In this document: positions 37,473 to 46,862 of the stretch, one piece after another | How the letters are laid out: every line of letters begins with the position of its first letter | How positions within the stretch are numbered: the stretch's first letter is position 1 | Assembly (NCBI RefSeq): GCF_002356555.2 | Contig: NZ_AP017372.2 | Location: forward strand, 2,710,501-2,774,500 | DNA: 64,000 nucleotides | From: Halorhodospira halochloris | GTDB lineage: Bacteria; Pseudomonadota; Gammaproteobacteria; Nitrococcales; Halorhodospiraceae | Direction: 5' to 3' | Translations under genes and position numbers: made by a program | The notes under the pieces: generated by a model | The model's database searches: none | Seen by the model: only the letters and a program-made list of their open reading frames with translations | What the model was told of the DNA's origin: nothing

Positions 37473-37938
37473 TCACACCTAGCTCGGCTTGGTGCCTAAG
37501 CAACTCAGTAATGGCAATTACGATAGATTGATAACTATCATCCTCGATGTCGAACGCACCTACCATACTGCCCCCTTCAATCTCTTCACTGGTCTCAACA
37601 TCTATCGTTGTGTGCCCTCCCTCAACACCGAACCTACGCTCCTGCAATACATGAGCTACAGTGCAGTTATTTTCCTCCAGCCAGGCGGCTGTGGCCTGTA
37701 ATTCTTCCCACTTACTCTCATCGCCTTGGATAATCCTTAGCTCATCGCTACCACCCTCATAGTACCTCAGCTCATCCCTTAGTCTTTCTTCTAACCTACT
37801 GGAATCAATTAAGATCTCAGGCTCCAGGTAGACGCAGGCCACTTCACTCGCTTGTACTACTGTTGGTATTGATGTAACTAATACTAGCACCAAAGAGCAG
37901 AATGTCTTGGTAATAAGGTGGCTTATTGATGATTTCAT
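37447..37938 (-). CDS. Secreted protein of unknown function
   Basis: 163 residues with a signal peptide (hydrophobic about residues 12-29, cleavage after VQA). The mature part has a mixed alpha/beta pattern: ACVYLEPEILIDSSRLEERLRDEL, then NNCTVAHVLQERRF, and a C-terminal helix. The layout (a strand, a helix, then a strand with Cys) resembles small periplasmic CsgG/TolB-N-like folds, but I cannot support that by a motif. Two Cys in the mature protein could form a disulfide. It lies 13 bp after the ABC ATPase gene. Confidence 0.6.
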   Translation of the reverse strand: MKSSISHLITKTFCSLVLVLVTSIPTVVQASEVACVYLEPEILIDSSRLEERLRDELRYYEGGSDELRIIQGDESKWEELQATAAWLEENNCTVAHVLQERRFGVEGGHTTIDVETSEEIEGGSMVGAFDIEDDSYQSIVIAITELLRHQAELGVIEGDYARF

Positions 37939-37951
37939 ATTTTTTATCTCT

Positions 37952-38668
37952 TTAATCTTCAGCAGGGATCAATTCATTAGCGCTCAGGTAGTATGAATTA
38001 TTAATCATAGAATCATGCCTAAGATATTCTTTGTGCGTAATCAAAAGAAGCGCTTTACTGCTGCCCTCTATATGCTCTTTCACTCTTGACCAAACTTGCT
38101 GTTCAGCATCGAAATTAAAAGATCGTAATAGCTCATCAGCGAATATGTAATCGACATCTAGCATCATACATCGAGCTATTGAGACAATTTCCTTCTGCCC
38201 ATTTGAAAGCGCCTCTAGAGGTTTACGCTCTAGCTCCCCTAACGTCAAAAACCCCATAGGGTTGTTATCAACCTCTGCCCCGAAATCCAGCAGTTCCCGG
38301 ACATAATTATAGCGCTTCATAACAGTTTTTTTGTTAATTTTGGCAAAGAGAGCTGGCAACATTACATTGTCTCTTATACTCAACCCCTCAAGAAAGAAGA
38401 ATGTTGAGTGTATCATCGAGATATGGTTCGATCTCAGCTTATTAGCCTGATGGCACGATTTAACAGGTCCGCTCGGCCATGATACCTCACCATAACTAGG
38501 CGCCATCAAATATGACAACATTTTCATAAAAACAGTCTTTCCAGACCCAGAGGGACCACAAATCACAACCCTTTGTGAAGGAGCAAGACGAAAATCTACG
38601 TCTTTTTTGTAAAGGGTATCACCGCCTTTACCAAAGTACACATTAACACCATTAGCAAGTATACCCAT
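37952..38668 (-). CDS. ABC transporter ATP-binding protein (LolD/MacB-type, atypical Q-loop)
   Basis: About 238 residues. Walker A GPSGSGKT, signature LSNGQKEIVSIARCM, Walker B DYIFADEL with the catalytic Glu, and H-loop LLLITHKE are present. The Q-loop region reads NHISMIHSTFFFLEGLSIRDN, where the usual Gln is replaced by His. The ATG at 38668 has an AGGGAG box 6 nt upstream and is preferred over 38692, which would overlap the permease gene. It follows two genes for permeases with the MacB/LolC layout, so the three form one type VII ABC transporter. Confidence 0.88.
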   Translation of the reverse strand: MGILANGVNVYFGKGGDTLYKKDVDFRLAPSQRVVICGPSGSGKTVFMKMLSYLMAPSYGEVSWPSGPVKSCHQANKLRSNHISMIHSTFFFLEGLSIRDNVMLPALFAKINKKTVMKRYNYVRELLDFGAEVDNNPMGFLTLGELERKPLEALSNGQKEIVSIARCMMLDVDYIFADELLRSFNFDAEQQVWSRVKEHIEGSSKALLLITHKEYLRHDSMINNSYYLSANELIPAED

Positions 38669-38678
38669 GGGTAACTCC

Positions 38679-40187
38679 CTATGACCTCTCAAGCTGCCGG
38701 AACATAAACCACTCCGTCACTGATAATATAATCAGCAAAGCAATCAGATATAAAGCCGCTAATAACAATGAAAAAGTTTGGTATGGCAGCTCTGGGAAGT
38801 AGTAGGACTGCAGCAAATGATTCAATGCATAATGCGCTACAGCGTGTCCAAGTGCAGAAACGACGAAACTCACTAGCATGGCAACCGCAATTGCACTGCT
38901 AAACAAGCACCACCTAAAACCATTAAGCTTCAAAAAGTAGATTTGCTTCCCGTATGCATCATAAAACTTTTTGAGCCCTACAAACATCATGAATATCATT
39001 AGTGCGGCGACAGAAGCTATTAATGCATATATTCCAGTATTTATGTCTCGTGCATGCCTGTCAGCTGCACCGACCATTTCGCTTCTACTGTAAAGGTTTA
39101 CACCATTTAGAGCGATATCTTGAGCTACAGAATCATAAATCAAAGCCACATATTGAATGTCTTCTGCTAAATCCCCAACCAACCGCTCGAAAGTGTTTTC
39201 ATTAACTATCAGAAAATTTTCACTTGCAGCTAATTCACCATAATCCACATCAAGCGGAAAATTTATCTGACTGCTAATATATGCATCCTTTTCGGCACCA
39301 TCGAATCCAGCTCTTACGACGGACAAAGCCCTAGCTGCGAGGAACTCATACAACGACTCCGAAGCCAAAGCGTAGTGCGCATCTCGTGCGGTGCCAATAC
39401 CTAAATCAAGAATAGCACTAACTCCATCTCGTAGATGATTATCGAAATAGGCAAGCTCTCTGTCCTCATGACAGTCGAGTCCAGATTCACTCGGAGCAAT
39501 GGGTATAGTATCTGAAGGCAGAATACCCTGCGCCATATCTCTAATCTCTAGATTAAATTTGTTTACACGCGCAGCATCTGCATCTGAGCACGATGAGTAC
39601 AGCAGTTCTGCCTTTCTATCATGCTGGCGATGGATTTCTATAGGAACTTGAGCATCTCCCAGGACTAAGTAAAGGTCATTATAATTCTCAAAGTAGTCAT
39701 CAAAACCATCAACCGCCATAATCCAACCAGTGCCGGTATCCCTCAGCTCAGTGAGACGATACTCTTCACCGGCACCTTGCTCTTTACTGCTCTTAATTAT
39801 CACGTGAGAATGCTTGTCTTTAGCAATTTCGAAATCCAGGCCCAGAACCGCTGTATCTCCAACCCGTACAGTTCCACTTGGCAGGTTTATTGCTGCATCA
39901 TCGATGATGGCTAATTTTCCAGTAAGATAATTATCGTGCTCTCTTTTAAAGTTTTGAATTTTTTCTTCTAGAGGCTCATCACTTACCGCTAAATTGTTTG
40001 GTATTGCCCCATAACGCAGTTGATGGTAGTAATCGTAAAATCCGCTGCCCGTGTGCAACAGCATGAGGAGCATCAGGCCGGCTGATAATGCAAGAGAGAA
40101 ACCTAAAACTGTTAATGCATTAAGCCGCAGCAGGGATATACCAGCCTTTATGTAGCCGTAGTTAACCATTGTATTGAACAAGCCCAC
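38679..40187 (-). CDS. ABC transporter permease 2, FtsX/MacB/LolC-like topology
   Basis: A 502-residue protein. One N-terminal helix (about residues 20-45), a large periplasmic domain of about 330 residues, then three helices near the C-terminus (about 390-410, 425-450, 475-495). This 1+3 arrangement is that of MacB, LolC/E and FtsX permeases, which couple ATP hydrolysis to movements of the periplasmic domain rather than carrying substrate through the membrane. The periplasmic part contains Cys pairs (SSCSDADAA and GLDCHEDREL). It overlaps permease 1 by 26 bp and precedes the ATPase gene. Confidence 0.78.
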   Translation of the reverse strand: MGLFNTMVNYGYIKAGISLLRLNALTVLGFSLALSAGLMLLMLLHTGSGFYDYYHQLRYGAIPNNLAVSDEPLEEKIQNFKREHDNYLTGKLAIIDDAAINLPSGTVRVGDTAVLGLDFEIAKDKHSHVIIKSSKEQGAGEEYRLTELRDTGTGWIMAVDGFDDYFENYNDLYLVLGDAQVPIEIHRQHDRKAELLYSSCSDADAARVNKFNLEIRDMAQGILPSDTIPIAPSESGLDCHEDRELAYFDNHLRDGVSAILDLGIGTARDAHYALASESLYEFLAARALSVVRAGFDGAEKDAYISSQINFPLDVDYGELAASENFLIVNENTFERLVGDLAEDIQYVALIYDSVAQDIALNGVNLYSRSEMVGAADRHARDINTGIYALIASVAALMIFMMFVGLKKFYDAYGKQIYFLKLNGFRWCLFSSAIAVAMLVSFVVSALGHAVAHYALNHLLQSYYFPELPYQTFSLLLAALYLIALLIILSVTEWFMFRQLERS

Positions 40188-41241
40188 GGTAAAATTTATA
40201 CGACATGTACCCTAGTGCAAGCATGGCTACAGAGGCATACGTCAGTAACACGATCCATAGGTAATCATAATCTGGTTCAGCATAACGGTGCCATTGCGCA
40301 ATGGTTTCTCCCCAAAACCCTGTAGCTCCCTTAAACAAAAGCCAACTACCAAGCAGTACGCTTATGAATACTACAGTCAATATCCCAATTGTCCCTACCG
40401 CAGTCCTCAATGCTCCAAGGCCATAATGCGCAGATAAAGCCAACAAGGATGACAATTCACGCATAACGTCACTTGATATGATGATCAACGCCGTAAAGAT
40501 CATAATCCCGAAAAGCACGAAAAACAGCACTGCCGAACTCTCTGTTACAACTAATGCGATCTGCCGCGGAAATGATATATCATCCCGCCATGTTCGCACG
40601 CTTATTCCATATTCTGAGTAAGTACTTACTAGCTCAGCACTCACATCTTGATGGAGGGGCCTTATTATGTGCGCGTTAGCCAAGCGCTCGGGAAATAGGT
40701 CTTCGGCGATATGATTACTGATAAGCAACCAAGCATGATCATCGACGAGGCCATCCAACGGTTTTATATCAACTTTTACCTCGTTAGCCCCGTATGCTAA
40801 CGTTACCTTCTCAGCACCGAGCAGGCGATCATGGAGAACGTCATTGACATAAACCGTGGCATTTCTTTCGTTCCGCGAATCAACACCTCGCAACGCGTTG
40901 GGCTTGTAGTCACGTGAGTAACTACGCACGCCTGTACGCTGAATCACATAGTTTTGCTCACTCCCTTTAGGTCGGTATGAAAGACCCTCAATTTGAAACT
41001 CAAATATCACCCGATCGTGATAATACCCCTGAGGGGGATCTATTTCATCACCAGCTCTAAAGTAATTTTCAGGAAAAAACCCTCTAATCTTCTCAACTAT
41101 ATGTTCGTTATAGGCAACCGTGTGGCTATGAATAAACGCTGATCCACCAAAAAAGAGACAGACAAAAGCAAACAATATCACCTGGTCACTGCGTAAGAAG
41201 ATATTGCGCGCTACCTCAGCGTAAACTCTAAGCCAGCTCAC
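40162..41241 (-). CDS. ABC transporter permease 1, FtsX/MacB/LolC-like topology
   Basis: A 359-residue protein starting with GTG. One N-terminal helix (about residues 18-36), a periplasmic domain of ~195 residues, and three C-terminal helices (about 235-260, 285-310, 330-348). It is clearly different in sequence from permease 2, so the transporter would be a heterodimer as in LolCE rather than a MacB-type homodimer. It lies first in the ABC trio after a 127-bp gap, the largest gap inside the island, so a secondary promoter there is possible. Confidence 0.76.
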   Translation of the reverse strand: MSWLRVYAEVARNIFLRSDQVILFAFVCLFFGGSAFIHSHTVAYNEHIVEKIRGFFPENYFRAGDEIDPPQGYYHDRVIFEFQIEGLSYRPKGSEQNYVIQRTGVRSYSRDYKPNALRGVDSRNERNATVYVNDVLHDRLLGAEKVTLAYGANEVKVDIKPLDGLVDDHAWLLISNHIAEDLFPERLANAHIIRPLHQDVSAELVSTYSEYGISVRTWRDDISFPRQIALVVTESSAVLFFVLFGIMIFTALIIISSDVMRELSSLLALSAHYGLGALRTAVGTIGILTVVFISVLLGSWLLFKGATGFWGETIAQWHRYAEPDYDYLWIVLLTYASVAMLALGYMSYKFYRGLVQYNG

Positions 41242-41368
41242 TACTCAAACACCCAATGTAATCCGGCACCCAATTTCCTCAGCTCCCGCATTTTTTGGTT
41301 GACTTAGCACTGCAACCATGCCTATGAAGCCTTCTTTTAGAATTTACCAGCTAATAACACGAACACCC

Positions 41369-42055
41369 CTAAAGCTCTGCTTGCTCTTCTGACTTTTCTT
41401 CCGAATCCGAATCCTCATAACCGAGCAAAACTTTCTTCAATTTAAGCACGATCCACTCGCGCAGCAGTTCTTCCTCAGATTCTGACCCGGCCACACCTAA
41501 TCGCACTTTTTTGGATAAATGCTCACCTTCTTCACAGCTAAAGACATTCGCCTGCATCTCTAGAACATCAATGAAATCACTTTCTGCATGCTCACTAACG
41601 TCACCGAAGGACATTGGGCTATACGCCAATGAAGATACGCCCACACGTTCACAAAGCTCTTGTAAGTACTCCCCGCCTTCGTCGCCTTTGCGCTTATAAA
41701 ATGTACTTATCTCATCCTTATTAGCCGGGTGCGGGGGGACAATTTCGTGTACAGAAATGATTTCATCGGAGCTATCAACACTACTGTTGTGTTCTGCGAC
41801 GGCATCGCTCTTGATATCATAAAAGGATGAGCCGAAGTGCAATAAGTCATCCTCAACATCACCGAGCTGATTGTCTTCATTGTACTCGAACGAAAACAAC
41901 TCTGAAGGAACCAGCAGGAGCGATCTTTCCGCAGCGATGCAGCCACTCCACGCGAGGCCCATAAACAGTACAGCTATCCCCAAACACCTTTTTCGCATCA
42001 TTAAATCTGTTATACGCATATCTGACTGTTTTTCCTGTGCATTTTTTAATCCCAC
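41369..42055 (-). CDS. Secreted acidic protein of unknown function
   Basis: Up to 228 residues. A GTG at 42055 abuts the upstream stop, but ATG codons at 42019 and 42001 would place the signal peptide (hydrophobic core CLGIAVLFMGLAW) closer to the N-terminus and are likelier. Cleavage after CIAA gives a strongly acidic mature protein with three Cys and an acidic C-terminal tail rich in Glu and Ser. The pattern CIAA fits a normal signal peptidase site better than a lipobox. No known domain recognised. Confidence 0.6.
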   Translation of the reverse strand: MGLKNAQEKQSDMRITDLMMRKRCLGIAVLFMGLAWSGCIAAERSLLLVPSELFSFEYNEDNQLGDVEDDLLHFGSSFYDIKSDAVAEHNSSVDSSDEIISVHEIVPPHPANKDEISTFYKRKGDEGGEYLQELCERVGVSSLAYSPMSFGDVSEHAESDFIDVLEMQANVFSCEEGEHLSKKVRLGVAGSESEEELLREWIVLKLKKVLLGYEDSDSEEKSEEQAEL

Positions 42056-42772
42056 TTAGAACATATCGTCGCCGTCGCCTGCCTCGCCTCCCTCGCCATT
42101 CCCGCCTCCGGAACCACGACCGGCGTGGCTAGCCCCTTCAAGAACCGCTCTTACCGCGCTTGTGGCCTGCTCCTCAATCAGAAGCCGCATCTCTTCCATC
42201 TGGAAGGCATCGACAACGTCCCGAGGAATTTGTGCCTCTCTACTGGCTGTAGCCCCAGTACCGGTGTAATATGCGCGGACCAGGAAGCTTAGATCGTCAA
42301 TCACGTTTTGCCTGAATAGCATCAGCGGCCTGGGCGGTATATCCGTCCAAACGACGATTTCGGCATCGTTATAGTCCAAGAAATCCCTTCGAAAGCCGTC
42401 GCCGTGGGCTCTTTCACTTTCGGTGAAGTGCTCAAGCGCAGGGGCATTCAATCTAGCTGGCAATAACCTATACTCGTCTCCTTCAAATTCGAGTACGCCG
42501 TCCTCAAAATTGAAATTTTCATCGCGCATCTCTGTAGCAAGCATTGAGCTTGTGTTGCGCAGCAGAGGATAGGTAAACCCTAATACCTCACTTATTATCG
42601 CTCCCTCAAGGTCGCCTCTCCTAGCGCCCTCCCCAATCGACTCCTCGTAGCCAGATGCGAAGACCACCTTGGTTTGCTCCTCATCGGCGCTAGCGGCTGC
42701 ACACCAAACAAGGAGCAAAAGCGCGAGTGCTGCGGGCTTTAATATGGGAGATCTCGACTCATAAACAGCCAT
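42056..42772 (-). CDS. Secreted protein of unknown function with Gly-rich acidic tail
   Basis: 238 residues. The signal peptide (hydrophobic about residues 13-28) ends at CAAASA/DEEQ. A mixed domain contains FNFEDGVLEFEGDEYRLLPARL and AEIVVWTDIPPRPLMLF. The last ~25 residues are a flexible tail of Gly, Asp and Glu ending DDMF. I recognise no family. It starts inside the end of the 585-residue gene (14-bp overlap). Confidence 0.6.
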   Translation of the reverse strand: MAVYESRSPILKPAALALLLLVWCAAASADEEQTKVVFASGYEESIGEGARRGDLEGAIISEVLGFTYPLLRNTSSMLATEMRDENFNFEDGVLEFEGDEYRLLPARLNAPALEHFTESERAHGDGFRRDFLDYNDAEIVVWTDIPPRPLMLFRQNVIDDLSFLVRAYYTGTGATASREAQIPRDVVDAFQMEEMRLLIEEQATSAVRAVLEGASHAGRGSGGGNGEGGEAGDGDDMF

Positions 42773-44516
42773 CTGCCCCCCCGTCCAACTTTGACCTTAT
42801 TGCCCTGAAAGACACTTCAGTTCCGTCTACCTGAGGTTCACCGCTGCCCACTATGTCGATATCGGGATACTTATCGTGAACATTTTCAACCAGATCATCG
42901 GCTGATAAACCCGAGGTTACCGAAAAGTCGAAAGCGCAGAGATTGCCACTATGCTGGTAATCGATTTGGCTAGCACCCAGTCGCCTCTCTGCGTAGCTTT
43001 CGCAAGTATGCTGATTTATGCTTTCATAACTGGAGCTGAATACATATGTAGCATCTTTTAGGGTTTCGCCTGCACGCATCTCTAGGTCACCTGGCGATAA
43101 ATCCCCCTGGTCAGCGTTGTAGCGGTCCACTAGGGCAAATACCGCCCCTTGCTGAATCTGTCCAGACCCAACCTCTTCGCGCCGCTCGATGCGTGCCGTT
43201 GTTCTCGGTGGGCCCTGTTCGGGACCAAATGACCTTATATCGACTTGAACAACATTCCCATCGACGGTCTCATTGATAGCTTCCGCTACCGCGTCTTGCC
43301 CCCGCTCCTGGCCATCACAGACAAAGGCTGCCGAGTAAGTGTCAGCCTCGCACTGCTGATAGCCACCAACACTCTCCAACAGTTCTCGTACCTGATGCGC
43401 GCGATAGGTTCTTTCCATGCGCTGGATCCGCTCAGTGCAGTCATCATTATACTCCCACTGTTGAATTCGTGGTTTCAAAGCCTCACAGGCTTCATGGTGG
43501 GAAATCTCAACCGCGATACCATCTCCACCCGAGTCCATATCAGCGGCTCTCCCACCCTCTAAAAGCGACCTAACGTAGCTTGCAAATTCTGAAGAATCTT
43601 TCGATGGGTTGCTGATATACCGCTCACCACTATAAGTGACCCTATATTCACCTCCTGGACGCTTATCGACACCCGCTAGGTGAGTAGCGACGCCTGTAGT
43701 CTGCGCATCAACTTTATCCTCAGCAGCTTCAACGATCTGGTCCTCGAAATCTATCCGCTTCTCTCCCTCTGTCCCAATACCCAGCAACTCTAACGACCAA
43801 CGCCCTGAGCCGGCATTGACCTTGACCGGAAAGCGATCGTTATAAATCTTAAAATGCAACAACTCCCCTTGATCGCCCCCAGCACGCCTGTATACACTTT
43901 TATTCACTGGGCACTCCCCTAGGTGGGTTCGCACCGTGGTATTATCACCCTCTTCATGTTTTAGCCTGTACAACCTGTCGGCTATCGGGATGTAGTACAT
44001 AAATTCCTGAAATTTTTCGCCCGTTAAGTGGCTCAGAATTAGCGCCTCGGTATCGGTAGTAGGTTTGTGTGACGTATAGTTATATATTGGTGATGAGCGT
44101 ATTTCATCAACTATAATAGAGCTTTGCGCGATCTCATCTTCATTGTATAAGCCAGCGCGCTGCAGAAAGGCCTCATCTTTATCGCTGAGATCATAGTGAA
44201 AACTGATCTCCTGCTCGCCATCCTGCTCCAAGTAGCGAAGTCGAATTGGCTCTTCACTATCAACTTGAACGTTTTTATCGTCTGAGTAGAATGGAAGGCG
44301 ATCGTCTTGGGTAACCCCATATAACTCGGTCTCTAATTCATCACCTTCCTTCAGCAAACGCATTACGCCTACCGTGTCGTTGTCAATAGAAATCAGATAC
44401 CGCATCTCGTAGTCTTCATTCCAGCTAAATGCATGCGCCGCTGGCATAGCTGCTATGCCCACAATCACCATAGTCAGCACTATAAAAACCGGAACAGACT
44501 CGCTTCTCATCTTCAC
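42759..44516 (-). CDS. Large secreted protein, N-terminal DUF3108-like region
   Basis: 585 residues with a signal peptide (cleavage near AHA/FSW). Residues ~35-260 (YEMRYLISIDNDTVGVMRL, then YYIPIADRLYRLKHEEGDN and NDRFPVKVNAGSGRWSLELLGI) have the strand pattern of DUF3108-type periplasmic/outer-envelope proteins, a weak call. The remainder has several Cys (EACEALK, DDCTERI, QQCEAD, VCDG, HTCESY, NLCAF), likely disulfide-bonded, and two repeated domain-like units each followed by a VDIRSFGP/DIDIVGSGEP strand. The ATG overlaps the stop of the upstream gene (ATGA). Confidence 0.6.
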   Translation of the reverse strand: MKMRSESVPVFIVLTMVIVGIAAMPAAHAFSWNEDYEMRYLISIDNDTVGVMRLLKEGDELETELYGVTQDDRLPFYSDDKNVQVDSEEPIRLRYLEQDGEQEISFHYDLSDKDEAFLQRAGLYNEDEIAQSSIIVDEIRSSPIYNYTSHKPTTDTEALILSHLTGEKFQEFMYYIPIADRLYRLKHEEGDNTTVRTHLGECPVNKSVYRRAGGDQGELLHFKIYNDRFPVKVNAGSGRWSLELLGIGTEGEKRIDFEDQIVEAAEDKVDAQTTGVATHLAGVDKRPGGEYRVTYSGERYISNPSKDSSEFASYVRSLLEGGRAADMDSGGDGIAVEISHHEACEALKPRIQQWEYNDDCTERIQRMERTYRAHQVRELLESVGGYQQCEADTYSAAFVCDGQERGQDAVAEAINETVDGNVVQVDIRSFGPEQGPPRTTARIERREEVGSGQIQQGAVFALVDRYNADQGDLSPGDLEMRAGETLKDATYVFSSSYESINQHTCESYAERRLGASQIDYQHSGNLCAFDFSVTSGLSADDLVENVHDKYPDIDIVGSGEPQVDGTEVSFRAIRSKLDGGADGCL

Positions 44517-45253
44517 TCTCCTCCAAGCTTGACTCGCGGCGGAACCAGCGCAAAACGCTCTTGTGCTTCAATTCGTCCCTCCTCCCCAACGGCGGCATCC
44601 AGCTGCAACTCTTCTTTAGCCACCTCACCTTGACTAATGTCACCCAAATCAGCCACTGCCACTGGATCGCTCGAATCATTGCCAGTCGCGGTTCCAATCT
44701 CTACTGATAAACTAGTCAGATCAGCAACCGCTGGAGCCCCATCTGCAGCATGTCGCCCATTAGAAGCCTGAACCCGCAGCTGATCCGTCGCTTCACCATC
44801 GCCGTGGGGCTCTTCATTTGAACCACCAATATGTTCGACAACTATTACCGAGCGCGGCGGCATTGCCCGCCTGATAGATTTACCTACCTCGATCGGATCG
44901 TAGTCCAACTCCCGAGTCGTTTGGCGTGGCTCCCGACGCGGACCATGAGCTCCTGCTACCATCTGGTAGCAGGTCATGTCGTAGCTAACTTGCGCAGGCT
45001 CAGCACCAAGCTCTTCAATCGCGATCTCTAGGCTATCATTAGCCGCCTCGTACTCACCCTCTTCTTTCTTATCAGCAGCTTCCCAGTACGCACTAATGGC
45101 CTCACCCATTAGATCATCATTAAACTCACAATCCTCCGCTCCGGCAATACCTGCATGGAATAGCGCACTTCCCGCGTAAAAACACAAACAGCAGCCAGCC
45201 AGTTTTACCTGCGCAAAAGCTCCCTTTTTGAGTGCATGACCAAACTGAATCAT
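44513..45253 (-). CDS. Secreted protein of unknown function
   Basis: About 246 residues. The ATG at 45253 overlaps the TGA of the FadL-like gene as ATGA, the usual coupled start, and is preferred to 45268. A signal peptide (hydrophobic about residues 20-38, with Cys) is followed by a helical hairpin that resembles a TPR-like unit (DLMGEAISAYWEAADKKEEGEYEAANDSLEIAIEEL), then a long low-complexity acidic region. Its own stop overlaps the next ATG by four bases. Family unknown. Confidence 0.6.
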   Translation of the reverse strand: MIQFGHALKKGAFAQVKLAGCCLCFYAGSALFHAGIAGAEDCEFNDDLMGEAISAYWEAADKKEEGEYEAANDSLEIAIEELGAEPAQVSYDMTCYQMVAGAHGPRREPRQTTRELDYDPIEVGKSIRRAMPPRSVIVVEHIGGSNEEPHGDGEATDQLRVQASNGRHAADGAPAVADLTSLSVEIGTATGNDSSDPVAVADLGDISQGEVAKEELQLDAAVGEEGRIEAQERFALVPPRVKLGGE

Positions 45254-46350
45254 GGCGAGCGCACCCAATTCATTGATATAGATGATAAGACTTCATCGTA
45301 GTCTTCCCCTCCAGCGATGGTATTCTCCCGCGCCTCGAAGGCAAGCTCTAAGCTCAACTCGCCGTGCTCCCGAATAGCATTAAACCCAATGCCGAGTGTC
45401 GCCCCATCAGAATCTATCGCGTCCGATGTTGAGCTGTAATAGCCACTCCTAAATGACAGACTACCGCCAGCTAAACCCAATTCTAGGCCTACGCTATTAG
45501 TCTCCATGTCATCATATTCTGTAGTAACCGCTTCATAACCCGTTTCTCTGTGCGATGCAGTCAGAGACACTAGGTATCCCGTGCCTTGGTAGTGCATTGC
45601 AGCACCATAAGAGACCTCTTCAGGCAGTCCCCATGGCTGTTTTGATACTGGACTGTCCATACTCCCATCTACATCAAATACTTCAGCCTCATCAAATGTC
45701 GCCTCGCTGCGATATGATCCACCCAGATCGAAACTAAATGTACGAGTATCTACAATGCGGGCTTTTAGACCTGCCACCCCAAAGAACTCTTCATCAGAAT
45801 AATCGTCTTCTTCGTCTTCACGCCAGTCTGCTGAACTCTCTAGGTAACCAGCCGATGCTCCGAGGCTTATGAATAGGCCTTCGCCGTGCTCTGCCCTGTC
45901 GCTAATATCCCAGCCAAAACCGACCATATAGGCGTCTAACTCTTGAGCGTTTTCATCGCCGTGGGATACCTCCCAAATAGGGGAGTACATAAACCCATAG
46001 GACAGTGTTGGAGTTAATGCAGCCATCCCAAGCATGTAGTTATCAACCTTGTCACCTGTTGGGCCAGCTGCCGCCTGCACCGACTGTGAATATTCAAGGC
46101 TTGAGACCACCTGTTGTTGGGTTTGTATCTCCCCTTCAGCATCTTCCCAGACAAAATCAGGCCGTACCATCGCCGCAGGATTATAAAGGAGACTAGACAC
46201 ATTCCCTGGTGCCGCGGTGAATGCGCCGCCCATGCTCGTAGCCTTTGTGCCGGGATAACTAATCAAGGGGTCCGCGATGGCATCCCCCACCTTGCATGCC
46301 GTAATTACGCAGCCAATCACGAGGGCCTGTCTCACCTTGCTGTCTCTCAT
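45250..46350 (-). CDS. FadL/OmpP1-like outer-membrane beta-barrel
   Basis: About 366 residues. After a signal peptide the N-terminal hatch motif reads TKATSMGGAFTAAPGNVSSLLYNPAAM, the OmpP1/FadL/TodX signature in which MGGAFTA and NPAA are diagnostic. The rest alternates as amphipathic strands with highly acidic loops, as in halophiles. FadL-type channels pass hydrophobic compounds through a lateral opening. The start at 46350 overlaps the LPP20-like gene's stop as ATGA. In this cluster it may be a structural or transport part of the machine. Confidence 0.75.
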   Translation of the reverse strand: MRDSKVRQALVIGCVITACKVGDAIADPLISYPGTKATSMGGAFTAAPGNVSSLLYNPAAMVRPDFVWEDAEGEIQTQQQVVSSLEYSQSVQAAAGPTGDKVDNYMLGMAALTPTLSYGFMYSPIWEVSHGDENAQELDAYMVGFGWDISDRAEHGEGLFISLGASAGYLESSADWREDEEDDYSDEEFFGVAGLKARIVDTRTFSFDLGGSYRSEATFDEAEVFDVDGSMDSPVSKQPWGLPEEVSYGAAMHYQGTGYLVSLTASHRETGYEAVTTEYDDMETNSVGLELGLAGGSLSFRSGYYSSTSDAIDSDGATLGIGFNAIREHGELSLELAFEARENTIAGGEDYDEVLSSISMNWVRSP

Positions 46351-46799
46351 TGCGCTACCACCCAATAATAGACTGTCCCATCATCCGGATCTTCCCACTC
46401 TTCCTTTACCTCAACGCCTCCGAGCATACGATGGGAACGTTGTTGCACCTCGCTCCTGCGCTCACTTTGATCCCTATCCGAGCTAGCAACAACCTCTTCT
46501 TCTCCCTCAACCTGAACAGACCCCTGACGATTGATTTCAGCCTTAGCGCGCATCAGCGCGACTTCTTTGTCCTCATCGGCTTCTGCATAACCGACAGCAG
46601 CCCTTTTGCCCTTTACCCCGGGCTCTGTCACCCAGCGGGGCTGTTCTGCACTCGGGTCAGCGGCAGCTTCATCGGCTGCCTCGGCCTCACTTATTTCGGG
46701 TTGCCCAACTGGGGAAGCGCAACCGTACTGGCCAATACAGATCGCGCAACCTACAAGATATGCCGTAACTGGCTTCCCCCTAAGAACCGGTGTAATCAT
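46347..46799 (-). CDS. LPP20-family lipoprotein
   Basis: About 150 residues. The signal peptide ends in a possible lipobox around GQYGC. A Glu/Ala-rich linker leads to the LPP20 pattern: PRWVTEPGVKGKRAAVGYA, EVALMRAKAEINRQ, and the C-terminal RMLGGVEVKEEWEDPDDGTVYYWVV. LPP20 domains occur in surface lipoproteins and in flagellar outer-membrane components of Vibrio (FlgP-like). The ATG at 46799 has a GAGGG box 8 nt upstream and is preferred to the GTG at 46814. Confidence 0.75.
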   Translation of the reverse strand: MITPVLRGKPVTAYLVGCAICIGQYGCASPVGQPEISEAEAADEAAADPSAEQPRWVTEPGVKGKRAAVGYAEADEDKEVALMRAKAEINRQGSVQVEGEEEVVASSDRDQSERRSEVQQRSHRMLGGVEVKEEWEDPDDGTVYYWVVAQ

Positions 46800-46862
46800 T
46801 ACCACTACCCTCACCTACCAGAATTTATTGGTATGGCTTACACGGCGAGCCTATCAATCGCC

